Part shown: positions 43,869-52,681 of the stretch, one piece after another
Numbering within the stretch: position 1 is the first letter of the stretch
Layout: the number at the start of each line of letters is the position of its first letter
DNA from: a bacterium
GTDB taxonomy: Bacteria > Armatimonadota > Fimbriimonadia > Fimbriimonadales > Fimbriimonadaceae
DNA length: 64,000 nt
Direction of reading: 5' to 3'
Assembly: GCA_027485645.1 (NCBI GenBank)
Contig: JAIXQR010000007.1
Location: 434,001-498,000 of the forward strand
The notes under the pieces: model-generated
What the model saw: only the letters and a program-made list of their open reading frames with translations
Told to the model about the DNA's origin: nothing
The model's database searches: none
Translations under genes and position numbers: made by a program

Positions 43869-45077
43869 TCAGCTTCGCCTCGCGGTGGATGGGCTGATTT
43901 CGAAACGTTGTTGAAACGCACGGCTGAAGTGAGCGAGTCCGCTGAAACCTACGGAGCGGGCAGCTTGGCTGACGGTGATCTTTTGCTCGACCAAGAGCCG
44001 GCGGGCTTTCTCGAGGCGTAGGCCGATGAGATATTTGTGGAATGGCTGGCCGGTGGCTTGCCGGAAGAGGAAGCGGAAATGGCTGGTGCTCAGGCCAAGT
44101 TCTTCGGCGACGATCGCGTCCGTAAGGCTGCGGGCAAAATTTCGTTCGACGTAAGCAAGGGCTCGGTCAATGAGGTACGCGCTTGGACCCGCGGCTTCGC
44201 CGAGCATTGGAGCGGCGACTTCGAAGATGTACGTCTGGGCGAGGTCGACGAGTTCGGAAGCCTTGTTCTTGCGTTCGAGTTCGCGGGCCAGGTCCAGTAG
44301 GCGCCAGTGCATTTCTCGACCGCCACCAGCTTCTAGCGAAGCGGAAGTGACGAGGGCGAAGAAGGTGAGCAATTGACCACGGGCTTCATCCAGGTTGCTC
44401 GATTTTCCGAGCGCGGCTTTCAGCTGGTCAAAAGCGCGTTGGAACTTCACTCGATCGCCCATGCGCAGGGCAACGGCGACTTCGCTAAGCGGAATACCGC
44501 CACCGGCGCGGTGGAATGGGCATCCGTGGGGCACGGGAGCATCGAAGAAGACGTCGAAAATCGTGAAAGAAGCTGGGCTACCCAGGTCACGAATACGGAC
44601 GGAATCGAACGTGAGTCCGGCGGGAACATCGATCGTCAGGGCGTCCACCTGAAGCTCCTTCCCTTCAATCTCAATCTGCCCAATGGTCTCAAGGCTAGAT
44701 CCGTCGCCGTTGATTTGGAGGATGGGTTCACCTTCCGCGTCTCGGTAATGTTGCCCAAGAACCAGGTCCTGCCGAAACACAAGGTTCTCACCCTGCATTC
44801 CATGGAGCGTGGCCCCCATCGTGCCAGGAGCCTCTTGCCCGCTACCAGCATATTGGGCAAAAACACCGATGACGTGAATTCGCCTCGAACCGGCCGGGGC
44901 GGCACATTCCATGGTGAAAGGAAAGCTTCGCGCGGGGTGGCTACGCGTTGGGCCGCCGTTGCTGCGCCAGGCGGGAAGGTTTGAGAGACTATAGGTCCGG
45001 GAGTTCGCAAACGAAGGGCCTTCCGGCGGTCGCCGGAAATCCCCTCGCAGCAGTTCTGTTTCTGTCGTCCGGTCCAT
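43869..45077 (-). CDS. AraC-family regulator with an unusual long N-terminal region
   Basis: 402 residues. The last 100 hold two helix-turn-helix motifs of the AraC type: SLTDAIVAEELGLSTSHFRFLFRQ and ITVSQAARSVGFSGLAHFSRAF. Residues 60-190 look like a beta-sandwich sensor (RIHVIGVFAQYAGSGQE, LVLGQHYRD, LTIDVPAGLTFDSVRIRDLG), followed by a helical linker. No membrane segment. An ATG at 44912 would remove 55 weakly conserved residues; TATAGT at about 44989-44994 supports a shorter transcript. It precedes the MlaF-like gene and follows the peptide-binding protein by 14 nt. Confidence 0.82.
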   Translation of the reverse strand: MDRTTETELLRGDFRRPPEGPSFANSRTYSLSNLPAWRSNGGPTRSHPARSFPFTMECAAPAGSRRIHVIGVFAQYAGSGQEAPGTMGATLHGMQGENLVFRQDLVLGQHYRDAEGEPILQINGDGSSLETIGQIEIEGKELQVDALTIDVPAGLTFDSVRIRDLGSPASFTIFDVFFDAPVPHGCPFHRAGGGIPLSEVAVALRMGDRVKFQRAFDQLKAALGKSSNLDEARGQLLTFFALVTSASLEAGGGREMHWRLLDLARELERKNKASELVDLAQTYIFEVAAPMLGEAAGPSAYLIDRALAYVERNFARSLTDAIVAEELGLSTSHFRFLFRQATGQPFHKYLIGLRLEKARRLLVEQKITVSQAARSVGFSGLAHFSRAFQQRFEISPSTARRS

Positions 45078-45091
45078 CCGTAGAAGTCGCG

Positions 45092-46696
45092 CTATTTCAG
45101 GGAGACGGTGGTGTGCGGCAAGTGACCAAACACCGACTCTCGTAGCCCTTCTACGCGCGGACGGATCAACTCTGCATCCCGCTGGAAGTAAATCGGGATG
45201 AATGGTGCATCGTCGAGGACCAAGTCCTCTGCTTCACCATAGAGTTTTTGTCGCTCAGCCTCATCCAGCGAGACGTCTGCCTTCGCGGTCAGCGCGTCGT
45301 AAGCCGGGTTCTTGTAGTTGAGCTTGTTCTCTGGTCCGTAGCTCGCAAGAAGCGTGCTTAGGAAGTTCTCAGCGTCAAGGTAGTCCGCCGCCCAGCGCAT
45401 GTGGAGGAATGGAATCGCGGACTTGTTGTGCTTCTCAAGGTAGCTGCGCCACTCCATCGTCTGGAGCTTTACGTTCATGTTGAGGTTCTTCTTAAGGTCA
45501 GAAGCAACCTGCGCGGCGACGAGCTGGATGTCCGGTCGCGCTTCGCGGAAGGTGATGGTGAACTCAGGGAGTCCCTTTCCTTCGGGATATCCGGCTTTCG
45601 CCATCAGCTCACGAGCGGCTTTCGGATCGTAGGTCAAAAGCTTCGGATTGTCGCGGTGTCCGAAAACGCCCGGTGGGACAATGCCGTTTGCCTTTTCGTT
45701 GACTCCGCCCAGAACGTTCTTAACGATGTTCTCGGTGTCGATAGCGCGGGCAATGGCCTGGCGCATTTCCTTCTTCTTCAGCGGCTCGTACATATCGACG
45801 TTAAGGCCGATGTACCAAACCGACGGACGGTTGAAGAACTTGAGCATTCCCTTCAGCTCGGCGTCTTCCTCGATCGCTTTGATGTCCTGTCGTTCCAATT
45901 GGACGAGGTCGACTTCCTTGTTCTTGAACAGCTGAAGTCGAGTGGCCGCGTCCTTTGCAACTGGTCGCTCAATGCCGTCAACCTTCGGAGCGCCGCCATG
46001 GTAGGCGGTGTTTGCCTTGAGCTTAAGAATCTGCTCCGGAACAAACTGTTCGAAGGTGTACGGGCCGGTACCGACCATCTGGTCCACGGTGGACATTTCC
46101 TTCTTGGCGTCGGGCAGCTTTTCGAGGTCGTAAACGAAAGTAACGGGGTAGGTCAACTTTCCGAGGAAGTACGGTCGCGGCTTGTCGATCTTAATCTTGA
46201 TCGTGTAGTCGTCAACAACTTCGTAGCCCTTCACTTCGTCGGCTTTGCCAGCAAGGCGCTCTTTCACGCCGACAATGTCGCTCAGGTAGGTTGCGGCAGT
46301 TGGGCTGTTAAAGGCAGGGTCGCAAGCTCGCTCGAAGCACTTCTTGAAGTCGGCAGCTTTGACTTCTCGGCCAGAGCTGAACTTGAGGGCTTTCTTGAGG
46401 GAGAAGACGTAGCTGGTGCCGTTATCTTGGACTTCCCACTTCTCGGCCAAAATTGGCACGACTTTGTTATCTGGGCTAAAGCCGACTAGTCCTTCAAAGA
46501 CCTGCTGAATGGCGTCAATCGTGTCGCCATCTTGAACCATGGCCGGGTCTAGGCTTGTGGGAGAGGTGACAATCGGATAGCGGAATACGTTCGCTTTCTT
46601 GTCATTTGTCTTCTCCGAAAATCCGCCCTGGTTGCAGCCAGTGAGCGCTAGGCCGACGGCAAACCCAGCCGCCAGAAGTGCGAAACCGCGATTCAT
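45092..46696 (-). CDS. ABC transporter substrate-binding protein, family 5 (oligopeptide type)
   Basis: 534 residues. MNRGFALLAAGFAVGLALTGC is a lipoprotein signal with lipobox LTGC. SPTSLDPAMVQDGDTIDAIQQVFEGL is the family 5 opening; KFSSGREVKAADF, VGTGPYTFEQF, and the central AIDTENIVKNVLGG are also typical. It binds peptides, nickel or sugars and passes them to a permease, but no permease or ATPase gene of this class is adjacent. TAGAAT ends 7 nt before the ATG, a candidate leaderless promoter located in the end of recO. Confidence 0.9.
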   Translation of the reverse strand: MNRGFALLAAGFAVGLALTGCNQGGFSEKTNDKKANVFRYPIVTSPTSLDPAMVQDGDTIDAIQQVFEGLVGFSPDNKVVPILAEKWEVQDNGTSYVFSLKKALKFSSGREVKAADFKKCFERACDPAFNSPTAATYLSDIVGVKERLAGKADEVKGYEVVDDYTIKIKIDKPRPYFLGKLTYPVTFVYDLEKLPDAKKEMSTVDQMVGTGPYTFEQFVPEQILKLKANTAYHGGAPKVDGIERPVAKDAATRLQLFKNKEVDLVQLERQDIKAIEEDAELKGMLKFFNRPSVWYIGLNVDMYEPLKKKEMRQAIARAIDTENIVKNVLGGVNEKANGIVPPGVFGHRDNPKLLTYDPKAARELMAKAGYPEGKGLPEFTITFREARPDIQLVAAQVASDLKKNLNMNVKLQTMEWRSYLEKHNKSAIPFLHMRWAADYLDAENFLSTLLASYGPENKLNYKNPAYDALTAKADVSLDEAERQKLYGEAEDLVLDDAPFIPIYFQRDAELIRPRVEGLRESVFGHLPHTTVSLK

Positions 46697-46706
46697 ACCT
46701 TCGATT

Positions 46707-47465
46707 CTACACTCGTTTGGGAAGAATCAAGCCTTCGGTCCCTTTTGCCTCGGCCCGGGCAAGCTCCGTGGCCGGAATCGGGGCGTCCACAATGTTCTTC
46801 CAGAACGGAAACAGAAGCTCAAGGCACTCAATTGCGGGTTTGAGATTCTTTGGCGGAGCCTCCAGTTCGAACATCCGATCCACTGCGATCACGGCTTCGT
46901 AACTCGCCTGGAACCGATCGGCGGGAACCATCGAATCTGAAGAAATAGAACCGCCTTGGCTCGGTGAGAGCCAGCACCTTCGTGATCCATCCGGCAAGCT
47001 CCAGACTTCGCAAGCGTCAAAACTCGGCTGAAATCCGGAAATCGCCAGCAACCGGCAAGCGGCCCAAACATAAACGGGTAGTGGGTTCTCTGAATCGTTC
47101 AGGAGCTGAAGGCTCTGAAAGAGCAACGTGAATTCGTCCGGCGCCGGATGCTCCCACGGTAGCAGACCGGCATACAACTCAGTCAGCGATACCGCAAAGG
47201 TGAGGCGGTGGTAATCGGTCCTTAGCTTCGGGAAAGCCGACTCAGGCTGAACCTGGGTGATGTACCGATTTCGCTTTGATACTGCGACGGTGAAGCGGCC
47301 AACCGTTAGCGGCTCAGAGACGGCCGCAAGCCGCGAGGTTGCCTTTTTCGCCCCACGGGCGACGGCGTCCACTTTGCCCAGTTCAACAGAAAGCAGGGTG
47401 AGTCGACGATCCGACTCACCCTGCTCCCTTCTGCGCAAGACCACCGCACGGATGGTTTGCTCCAT
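46707..47465 (-). CDS. recO: DNA repair protein RecO
   Basis: 252 residues. The N-terminal OB fold reads IRAVVLRRREQGESDRRLTLLSVELGKVDAVARGAKK, followed by RLAAVSEPLTVGRFTV. The middle helices contain LTELYAGLLP and the C-terminal region has a degenerate zinc site (AACRLLAISGFQPSFDAC with one Cys pair only). RecO binds single-stranded DNA and loads RecA in gap repair. It follows the unknown membrane operon with a 4-nt gap, so it is probably co-transcribed. Confidence 0.9.
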   Translation of the reverse strand: MEQTIRAVVLRRREQGESDRRLTLLSVELGKVDAVARGAKKATSRLAAVSEPLTVGRFTVAVSKRNRYITQVQPESAFPKLRTDYHRLTFAVSLTELYAGLLPWEHPAPDEFTLLFQSLQLLNDSENPLPVYVWAACRLLAISGFQPSFDACEVWSLPDGSRRCWLSPSQGGSISSDSMVPADRFQASYEAVIAVDRMFELEAPPKNLKPAIECLELLFPFWKNIVDAPIPATELARAEAKGTEGLILPKRV

Positions 47466-47469
47466 GTAC

Positions 47470-48219
47470 TTATCGTCCCGAAATCATCGGGAACACGCCA
47501 TCGCGCAACCATTCGATCCAAATGAAGTGCATTCGGTCGATGAGAAGCGTGAAGCGCATCATGACTGTACTGCCGAAGATCGCGCCGAAGCCGATCATGA
47601 GCAAGTATCGCCCCATCGTGTTGATACCCTTAACCGCTTTGCTCTTAACCTCAAAGCTGAACAAGAAGTAGCTCAACACGCTCACAACGGTGAGAGTGAA
47701 CAGGAAGTTGTTCACCGCCTGCGAGAAGTAGATCTGGCTTTGAACCTGCGACAGCTGCTCTGGGGTCAGACCGTTCGTCGAAGGAACGATCAGGGAATCC
47801 CAGGTAGTCGGCAGAATCGGCTTCAGCGTAGCATCAATCTGCGGGCCGTAGGTGTTCCACCAAACCTGAACCTGCTGTCCAGACCAGAGACCCAGAATGA
47901 TTCCGATCGGGATTCGGCTAATCCAGTTGTGCTTCTTGCTAAACACGAAGTAGCCCATCAGGCCAAACGGGATGAGCAAGGCATACGCGAACATGCCGTT
48001 CGTCGCCGCGGCACCGGTTTCGGCCGGGGTGCCAACCATCTTGTCCCACCAGTTGGCTTTCAGCGTTTCGGTCCAAAGGGCAACCATGGTCCAGCCTGCG
48101 GCAAGGCCGAGGAAGACGTGTTCGAAGAACCGATAGAACTTGTTCTCTTTCCAGAGAACGCTGTAGAGACCGATGGTCGCGATGACGCCAGCGGTGATAC
48201 GCATCAGGTCATAGTTCAC
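47470..48219 (-). CDS. Polytopic membrane protein of an unknown coupled operon (subunit 5)
   Basis: 249 residues with about six to seven hydrophobic helices: MRITAGVIATIGLYSVLW, VFLGLAAGWTMVALW, MFAYALLIPFGLMGYFVF, IPIGIILGLWSGQQVQVWW, AVNNFLFTLTVVSVLSYFLF and YLLMIGFGAIFGSTVMMRF. A soluble loop (GPQIDATLKPILPTTW) joins them. The ATG overlaps the previous stop by 4 nt. No family recognised. It ends directly before recO. Confidence 0.82.
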   Translation of the reverse strand: MNYDLMRITAGVIATIGLYSVLWKENKFYRFFEHVFLGLAAGWTMVALWTETLKANWWDKMVGTPAETGAAATNGMFAYALLIPFGLMGYFVFSKKHNWISRIPIGIILGLWSGQQVQVWWNTYGPQIDATLKPILPTTWDSLIVPSTNGLTPEQLSQVQSQIYFSQAVNNFLFTLTVVSVLSYFLFSFEVKSKAVKGINTMGRYLLMIGFGAIFGSTVMMRFTLLIDRMHFIWIEWLRDGVFPMISGR

Positions 48220-49163
48220 GACTTATCACCTCGCTTTGCTAGGAACATTCCGACGTTTCCAAGGATGATCATGATGATCATCAGAGCCAGCGCGTAATGG
48301 AGGGTTGGGTAGTACCGTGTTCCCTGCCCCTTGTTGTCGGGGTCCGGGAATCCTTCGATCGTGCCCAGCTTGTCCGACTTGATCTTCGCGGTGGCTTTGT
48401 CTGGGAAGTTGACGCCCGACTCCATGAGCTGCTCAAGGTCGTAAACGCCCTTGAGTCCGCCGCAGTAGCCGACGATCTGCTTTGATTGGTAGAAGACCTG
48501 GGTTTCTGGAACCATGACGCCGGTAACCGCGAAGGCCAGCGGAGTTCGGCCAGAAACTCGCTCAACGGCGAAGTTCGAGGTCTTGGAAGCGGTGATGACG
48601 AGCATCAGCGGGAAGTCTTCGACCTTGGTTACGCCTTGCAGGACCGGAGACTGGAAGACATCTCGTGGGGGAGAGTTGGGTGGGAAGTCTTTTCTTCCAC
48701 CAAACGCACCTTTGAGGTCGTTGGCAATTCCGTTGATGGCAGCTTCCGCGTTCGGGAAGTAGCCGATGTTGACCCAGTCGTTCCAGCGGTCAAAGGTCGG
48801 AAGGTTCTTTCGCTTCCGCTCCATGTTCAACTCGTTGATGGCGTCTTGGGCAACGCGGGGCGCCTGTGGGTCGGCCGCCGAGTAGATCGCGACCTTTGCC
48901 TTTCGCCGGATCAGGATCTTAAAGATGCTTCGGAAAGCACCTTTGCTCTCGCCACGGGTCGATCCGGTCCAGTCCGACATCAGCAGCACTTTGCTGCCTT
49001 CGGGCAGGGCCATCAGGGTGGCGTAGAAGTCCTTTGTCGATTCCACCGGCTCGTTCGGAACTTCGGTTGGGAAGAACAGAGGAATCGAGGTCGCCAAGAT
49101 CAAGATCAGATACAAGATTGGCTTCGGTAGCGACTGAAGCTTTTCTCCAAGATTTCCTTTCAT
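48216..49163 (-). CDS. Membrane-anchored Rossmann-like protein of the unknown operon (subunit 4)
   Basis: 315 residues with one helix at each end (PILYLILILATSIPLFF and YALALMIIMIILGNVGMFL) and a large extracytoplasmic domain between. That domain shows alternating strands and helices: SKVLLMSDWTGSTRGESKGA, AKVAIYSAADPQAPRVAQDA, DWVNIGYFPNAEAAINGIA, FPLMLVITASKTSNF. It looks like a nucleotide- or ligand-binding Rossmann fold but no known signature is complete. It is coupled on both sides (TAATG and ATGA overlaps). Confidence 0.82.
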   Translation of the reverse strand: MKGNLGEKLQSLPKPILYLILILATSIPLFFPTEVPNEPVESTKDFYATLMALPEGSKVLLMSDWTGSTRGESKGAFRSIFKILIRRKAKVAIYSAADPQAPRVAQDAINELNMERKRKNLPTFDRWNDWVNIGYFPNAEAAINGIANDLKGAFGGRKDFPPNSPPRDVFQSPVLQGVTKVEDFPLMLVITASKTSNFAVERVSGRTPLAFAVTGVMVPETQVFYQSKQIVGYCGGLKGVYDLEQLMESGVNFPDKATAKIKSDKLGTIEGFPDPDNKGQGTRYYPTLHYALALMIIMIILGNVGMFLAKRGDKS

Positions 49164-50077
49164 TACGAACCACTTCCCGGCTTTTCAAGGCTCAGCCAAA
49201 GTCTCAAGCCCATGGCAAGGGCGCCCAAACCAACTCCGAACTGGATGCCGCGGATGCTCGAGGTCTGGAAGGTATTCCGGATCCACTGAGCAACTTCGGT
49301 GAGCTGGAAGTTGAGAATAAACGGATTGCCGTTTGCGATCGCCTTCACGTTTTCGTCCCAAACGAATGAGACGGCCCCCATGAGGGAGAGAAGCACGAGC
49401 AGCGCGGCAGAGAGCAAGATGGTCGCTTCAACCGACCGAACCCGGAAGGCTCGGTAGGCGGCGCTAAGAATGTAGAACGCAATGACGGAGAACATCGCGG
49501 CGTCCATTTGCTGGAGCAGACCTTCGAAGAGGAAGTCTCTTCCGTACTGGGTGAAGCCCCAGTTGTCGCGGTTGTCCAGCATCGCGCCCCGCTCGCCAAG
49601 TCGGTCGAACCAGTCAGCGTAACCAAACCAAATCATCAAGCCCATGCTGGCGAGCAGCACGATGCTGAAGAAGGCATCCTTGTGCCCCTTCGAGATCTTG
49701 GTGAGGTGGATCTTCAAGAGCGAGAAGATGCCAAGGCCGAGGAGGAAACCGGTCAGGATCTGAGTGAAGCTAACAACAACGTTGTTCGAATCGGCAAGCC
49801 AGAACGAAACCGTTTCGACTGTATTGAGCGGCATTTCGCCGGGTTGTCGGTCGATGGGTTTGGGCCACAGGTACAGAAGCACCCAGTAAGCACCGGAGAT
49901 GAACGTGAAGAACGCAACGATCGGCTTTCGCGCTCGAATCGGCGCGTACAGAAGTCCGACCATCACTACGAGCCCAACGATGAGCGTGATGATCAGCTTT
50001 GTCCAAAGCTCCGAGGAGTTGAAAGCCTCTGACCAGAAACTCGTAGCGGGCGCTTGTGCCTGAAGAAGTGGAATCAC
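49163..50077 (-). CDS. Polytopic membrane protein of the unknown operon (subunit 3)
   Basis: 304 residues with about eight hydrophobic helices, including LIITLIVGLVVMVGLLYA, KPIVAFFTFISGAYWVLLYLW, FTQILTGFLLGLGIFSLLKI, AFFSIVLLASMGLMIWFGY, MFSVIAFYILSAAYRAF and EATILLSAALLVLLSLMGAV. The C-terminus has one more weak helix. Its start overlaps the stop of the DUF6754 gene by 4 nt. No family recognised. Confidence 0.82.
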   Translation of the reverse strand: MIPLLQAQAPATSFWSEAFNSSELWTKLIITLIVGLVVMVGLLYAPIRARKPIVAFFTFISGAYWVLLYLWPKPIDRQPGEMPLNTVETVSFWLADSNNVVVSFTQILTGFLLGLGIFSLLKIHLTKISKGHKDAFFSIVLLASMGLMIWFGYADWFDRLGERGAMLDNRDNWGFTQYGRDFLFEGLLQQMDAAMFSVIAFYILSAAYRAFRVRSVEATILLSAALLVLLSLMGAVSFVWDENVKAIANGNPFILNFQLTEVAQWIRNTFQTSSIRGIQFGVGLGALAMGLRLWLSLEKPGSGS

Positions 50078-51018
50078 TTTGCTGCCTCCCCTTCTGGAAC
50101 GTAGTTCGGATCAATCGGTCGCTCGACTTTCACTTTTTCAAGTTGTGGTTTGAAGAGCTGAGACATGAAAGTATCGGACTGTTTCTTGTTTCGCTCTGGA
50201 ATCTGGGACCACACGCCCTTGGTTCGCTCGGAAGTGGTTTTGCCCTGGATTTCGAACGTGTTGAGAATCGTTCCGAAAACGATCATCAGGATGATCATCA
50301 GCTTGCTCCAGTCTTGCCCGACAAGCGAGCCGACCAAAACGGGCTGGCGCGTTAGGTATGCCGAGGCGGCATAAAATTCGTCACCGATGAGAACGTAGTC
50401 GCAGGCCGCAATGAAGAATGGTGTCTGCGTCGTTTCGGTCGAGCTCGCAACCTGGATTGCGCCGATAGAGTTGGCGGTTTCCGCGAAGATCAACGACTCA
50501 GCATAGAATTCACCGAGGAAGAACGTCGCCGCAGTCTGCTCGCGGAGAATCAAACCAGAGACACCGGCGGCAAAGGCGAACTGGCGGTCCGAGACAAATC
50601 GCACGGAGTCGGGATCGTAGCGATCGGCCACGCCTTCCGACTGGTACACGTCTCGAATCGTTTCCTGAGCGTAGGTGTAAACCGCCGCGTTGTAGCAGCA
50701 CAGGAGAATGGGATTCGCGAAGCGGGCGGCGATTCGGCTGACGTACGCGAAGATGTTAACGGCCTGAACCGCAATCGCGTTGATCGTGTCGCTTAAGCCG
50801 GGAACCATGAGGACCGGCTTGCCCATTTCGGTAGCGCGTCCAATGGCTTCGTCGATGGCATTGAGGCCGGCGATTCGTCGAATGTAAAGGTCTTTCCCGC
50901 CACGGGCGCGACGAATGTTTACCAAGACGAACGCGGCCACCAGCAGCGTCATGAAGACGCCGAACCAGCCACTGTCACGGTACTGCTCGCCGATGTAGAC
51001 CTCAGAAAGCGGCATCAT
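50074..51018 (-). CDS. DUF6754-type membrane protein (subunit 2)
   Basis: 314 residues. An N-terminal helix (WFGVFMTLLVAAFVLVNI) and a C-terminal one (KLMIILMIVFGTILNTFEI) enclose a soluble region with conserved-looking motifs: GLNAIDEAIGRATEMGKPVLMVPG, ANPILLCCYNAAVYTYAQETIRDVY, VRFVSDRQFAFAAGVSG, FFLGEFYAESLIFAETANSIGA and TPFFIAACDYVLIGDEFYAASAYL. From memory this matches DUF6754, whose role is unknown. ATGA overlap with the small gene upstream. Confidence 0.82.
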   Translation of the reverse strand: MMPLSEVYIGEQYRDSGWFGVFMTLLVAAFVLVNIRRARGGKDLYIRRIAGLNAIDEAIGRATEMGKPVLMVPGLSDTINAIAVQAVNIFAYVSRIAARFANPILLCCYNAAVYTYAQETIRDVYQSEGVADRYDPDSVRFVSDRQFAFAAGVSGLILREQTAATFFLGEFYAESLIFAETANSIGAIQVASSTETTQTPFFIAACDYVLIGDEFYAASAYLTRQPVLVGSLVGQDWSKLMIILMIVFGTILNTFEIQGKTTSERTKGVWSQIPERNKKQSDTFMSQLFKPQLEKVKVERPIDPNYVPEGEAAK

Positions 51019-51311
51019 TGCGTATCACTCTCCTTAGGCAACTCTAGTTTTTTCATCAGTCGTTCAATGTTCTCCGGTTTCGAAAGAACCCTAGTGTAAT
51101 CGTTAACATTGTCAAAGCCAAGAAACGGGACGAGGAAAGGAGCAAAAACGACCCCCGCACTTCCGGCAATGCCAGCGAGAGGCTTGTGCATTTCAAGCGC
51201 CATCACCGCGGGCACCTCCATTTTCTTCGAGCGAATTTTGGTTGCGATCTTCTCCAACAGCTCCTCCGTGCCCTCCTCGGACATCTCCTCCACCCAAAAA
51301 TCCGACATCAT
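51015..51311 (-). CDS. Small protein leading the unknown membrane operon (subunit 1)
   Basis: 98 residues, ATG ATG start. An acidic helical start (FWVEEMSEEGTEELLEKIATKIRSKKMEVP) is followed by a hydrophobic segment (GIAGSAGVVFAPFLVPFLGF) and a charged tail (NIERLMKKLELPKESDTQ). Its stop overlaps the DUF6754 start. Its first 119 nt overlap, in another frame, the end of the gene at 51193-51735. No family recognised. Confidence 0.72.
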   Translation of the reverse strand: MMSDFWVEEMSEEGTEELLEKIATKIRSKKMEVPAVMALEMHKPLAGIAGSAGVVFAPFLVPFLGFDNVNDYTRVLSKPENIERLMKKLELPKESDTQ

Positions 51312-51735
51312 TTTGAACTCGATCCCTCACGTACGCGAGAACCGCGTCCCGATTATCCCCCGAGACGTTTAACCACACTCCCCGTGTCTCGTCTAGTCGG
51401 GTTTCTTGCCCAAATGGTGAAAGGTGAATTCGATTCTCGAACACCCTCACCTTCTTTACCGATTCCCAATCCATGCTGGAAACCCCGAGGAGCACGCCGG
51501 CCGAGGCCGATTTCTCATCGAGCCGGTACTTTACCGGCAAAAACATTGGAACCACGGTGGTCGCCACCAGAACGCTACCAACTAACCCGAGCACGATTTC
51601 CCGAACGGAAAGCCCCCAGACCAGCGGAAGCAAGATTCCCAGGCCGGTAACGACCTTCTTTCCGGTTCCGCTGGCGCGTGGCGCGGTCTGCCAGACCAGC
51701 GGCTCCAGACTAGCGCCAGTCTCCAAACAACTCAC
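51193..51735 (-). CDS. Membrane-associated hypothetical protein overlapping its neighbour
   Basis: 180 residues from GTG. Two hydrophobic helices near the start (VVTGLGILLPLVWGL and IVLGLVGSVLVATTVVPMFL) lead to a beta region (KYRLDEKSASAGVLLGVSSM, KVRVFENRIHLSPFGQETRL), reminiscent of bacterial PH-like domains. The last 38 residues are Gly-rich and read through the start of the next gene out of frame; they are probably not conserved. The gene overlaps the end of prs by 26 nt, so the true start may lie further in. Confidence 0.6.
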   Translation of the reverse strand: MSCLETGASLEPLVWQTAPRASGTGKKVVTGLGILLPLVWGLSVREIVLGLVGSVLVATTVVPMFLPVKYRLDEKSASAGVLLGVSSMDWESVKKVRVFENRIHLSPFGQETRLDETRGVWLNVSGDNRDAVLAYVRDRVQNDVGFLGGGDVRGGHGGAVGEDRNQNSLEENGGARGDGA

Positions 51736-52681
51736 TCACCGACTCATTGCAGTGAATGCGTCGGATCGCATCGGCCAACAACTGGGCGCTTGGCAAAACG
51801 GTCAGCTTCGGGAACATCTTTTCGGGCGTCATCGGGATCGTATCGAGACACACCACCTTAGAAAGGGGTGAATCCTGAAGTCGAAGCGATGCGGCTCGGC
51901 TGAAGACAGGGTGGGTACAGCAGGCGATAACGTCCTTGGCACCTCGGTCCAGCAACGCCTGCGCGCCGCTGACGATGCTGCCGCCGGTATCGATCATGTC
52001 GTCGATCATGATGCAGTTCTTGCCAACGAAGTCGCCGACGATTTCGACCACTTCAACCGCATTCGGTCTAGGTCGTCGCTTGTTGATAACGACGAGACTG
52101 CCGTTCAGCATTTTCGCCAGAGCGGAAGCTCGGCCGACACCGGCGACGTCTGGGCTAACTACGACCACGTCATCTCGGTCTTTGTAGCCAAGCTCGATGA
52201 AGTGCCGGCCAAGGATCGGGAAGCCGTAAAGGTGATCGACCGGAATGTTGAAGAAGCCTTGAATCTGTTCGGCGTGAAGGTCGATCGCGACGACGCGGCT
52301 GGCTCCGCAGGCTTCGATGATGTCGGCAACAAGTCGAGCCGTGATCGGCTCGCGTGGCTTGATCTTCTTATCTTGCCGAGCGTAACCGTAGTACGGCATC
52401 ACAACGGTGATGTTGCGGGCCGAAGCGCGGCGGAACGCATCGAGCATGATGAACAGTTCCATGCAGTTGTCGTTCGTCGGTGCACACGTTGGCTGCATGA
52501 TGAAAATATCATTGCCACGCGCCGACTCCTCGATCATGATGCGGATTTCGCCATCGGCAAACCGGTCGGTCATTAAGTTCCCTAACGGAATGTCGAGGTT
52601 CTCGGCTACTTTGTGAGCCAGCTCTGGGTGGGCATTCCCAGAGAACAATTTCATTTTTGATAGATCGTAATCGTTGCTCAC
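51710..52681 (-). CDS. prs: Ribose-phosphate pyrophosphokinase
   Basis: 323 residues from GTG at 52681, which overlaps the glmU stop (GTGA) and has AAGGA 8 nt upstream. KLFSGNAHPELAHKVAENL, FADGEIRIMIEESARGNDIF (ATP loop), MPYYGYARQDKKIKPREPI (catalytic loop), VVAIDLHAEQIQGFF, and CIMIDDMIDTGGSI (PRPP-binding loop) are all present. It makes PRPP from ribose 5-phosphate and ATP for nucleotide, His and Trp synthesis. The glmU-prs order is common in bacteria. Confidence 0.97.
   Translation of the reverse strand: MSNDYDLSKMKLFSGNAHPELAHKVAENLDIPLGNLMTDRFADGEIRIMIEESARGNDIFIMQPTCAPTNDNCMELFIMLDAFRRASARNITVVMPYYGYARQDKKIKPREPITARLVADIIEACGASRVVAIDLHAEQIQGFFNIPVDHLYGFPILGRHFIELGYKDRDDVVVVSPDVAGVGRASALAKMLNGSLVVINKRRPRPNAVEVVEIVGDFVGKNCIMIDDMIDTGGSIVSGAQALLDRGAKDVIACCTHPVFSRAASLRLQDSPLSKVVCLDTIPMTPEKMFPKLTVLPSAQLLADAIRRIHCNESVSELFGDWR

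Noticed and set aside
45401-46489. 362-codon plus-strand frame opposite the peptide-binding protein
   Set aside because: Fully antisense to a family 5 binding protein; composition typical of a shadow frame.
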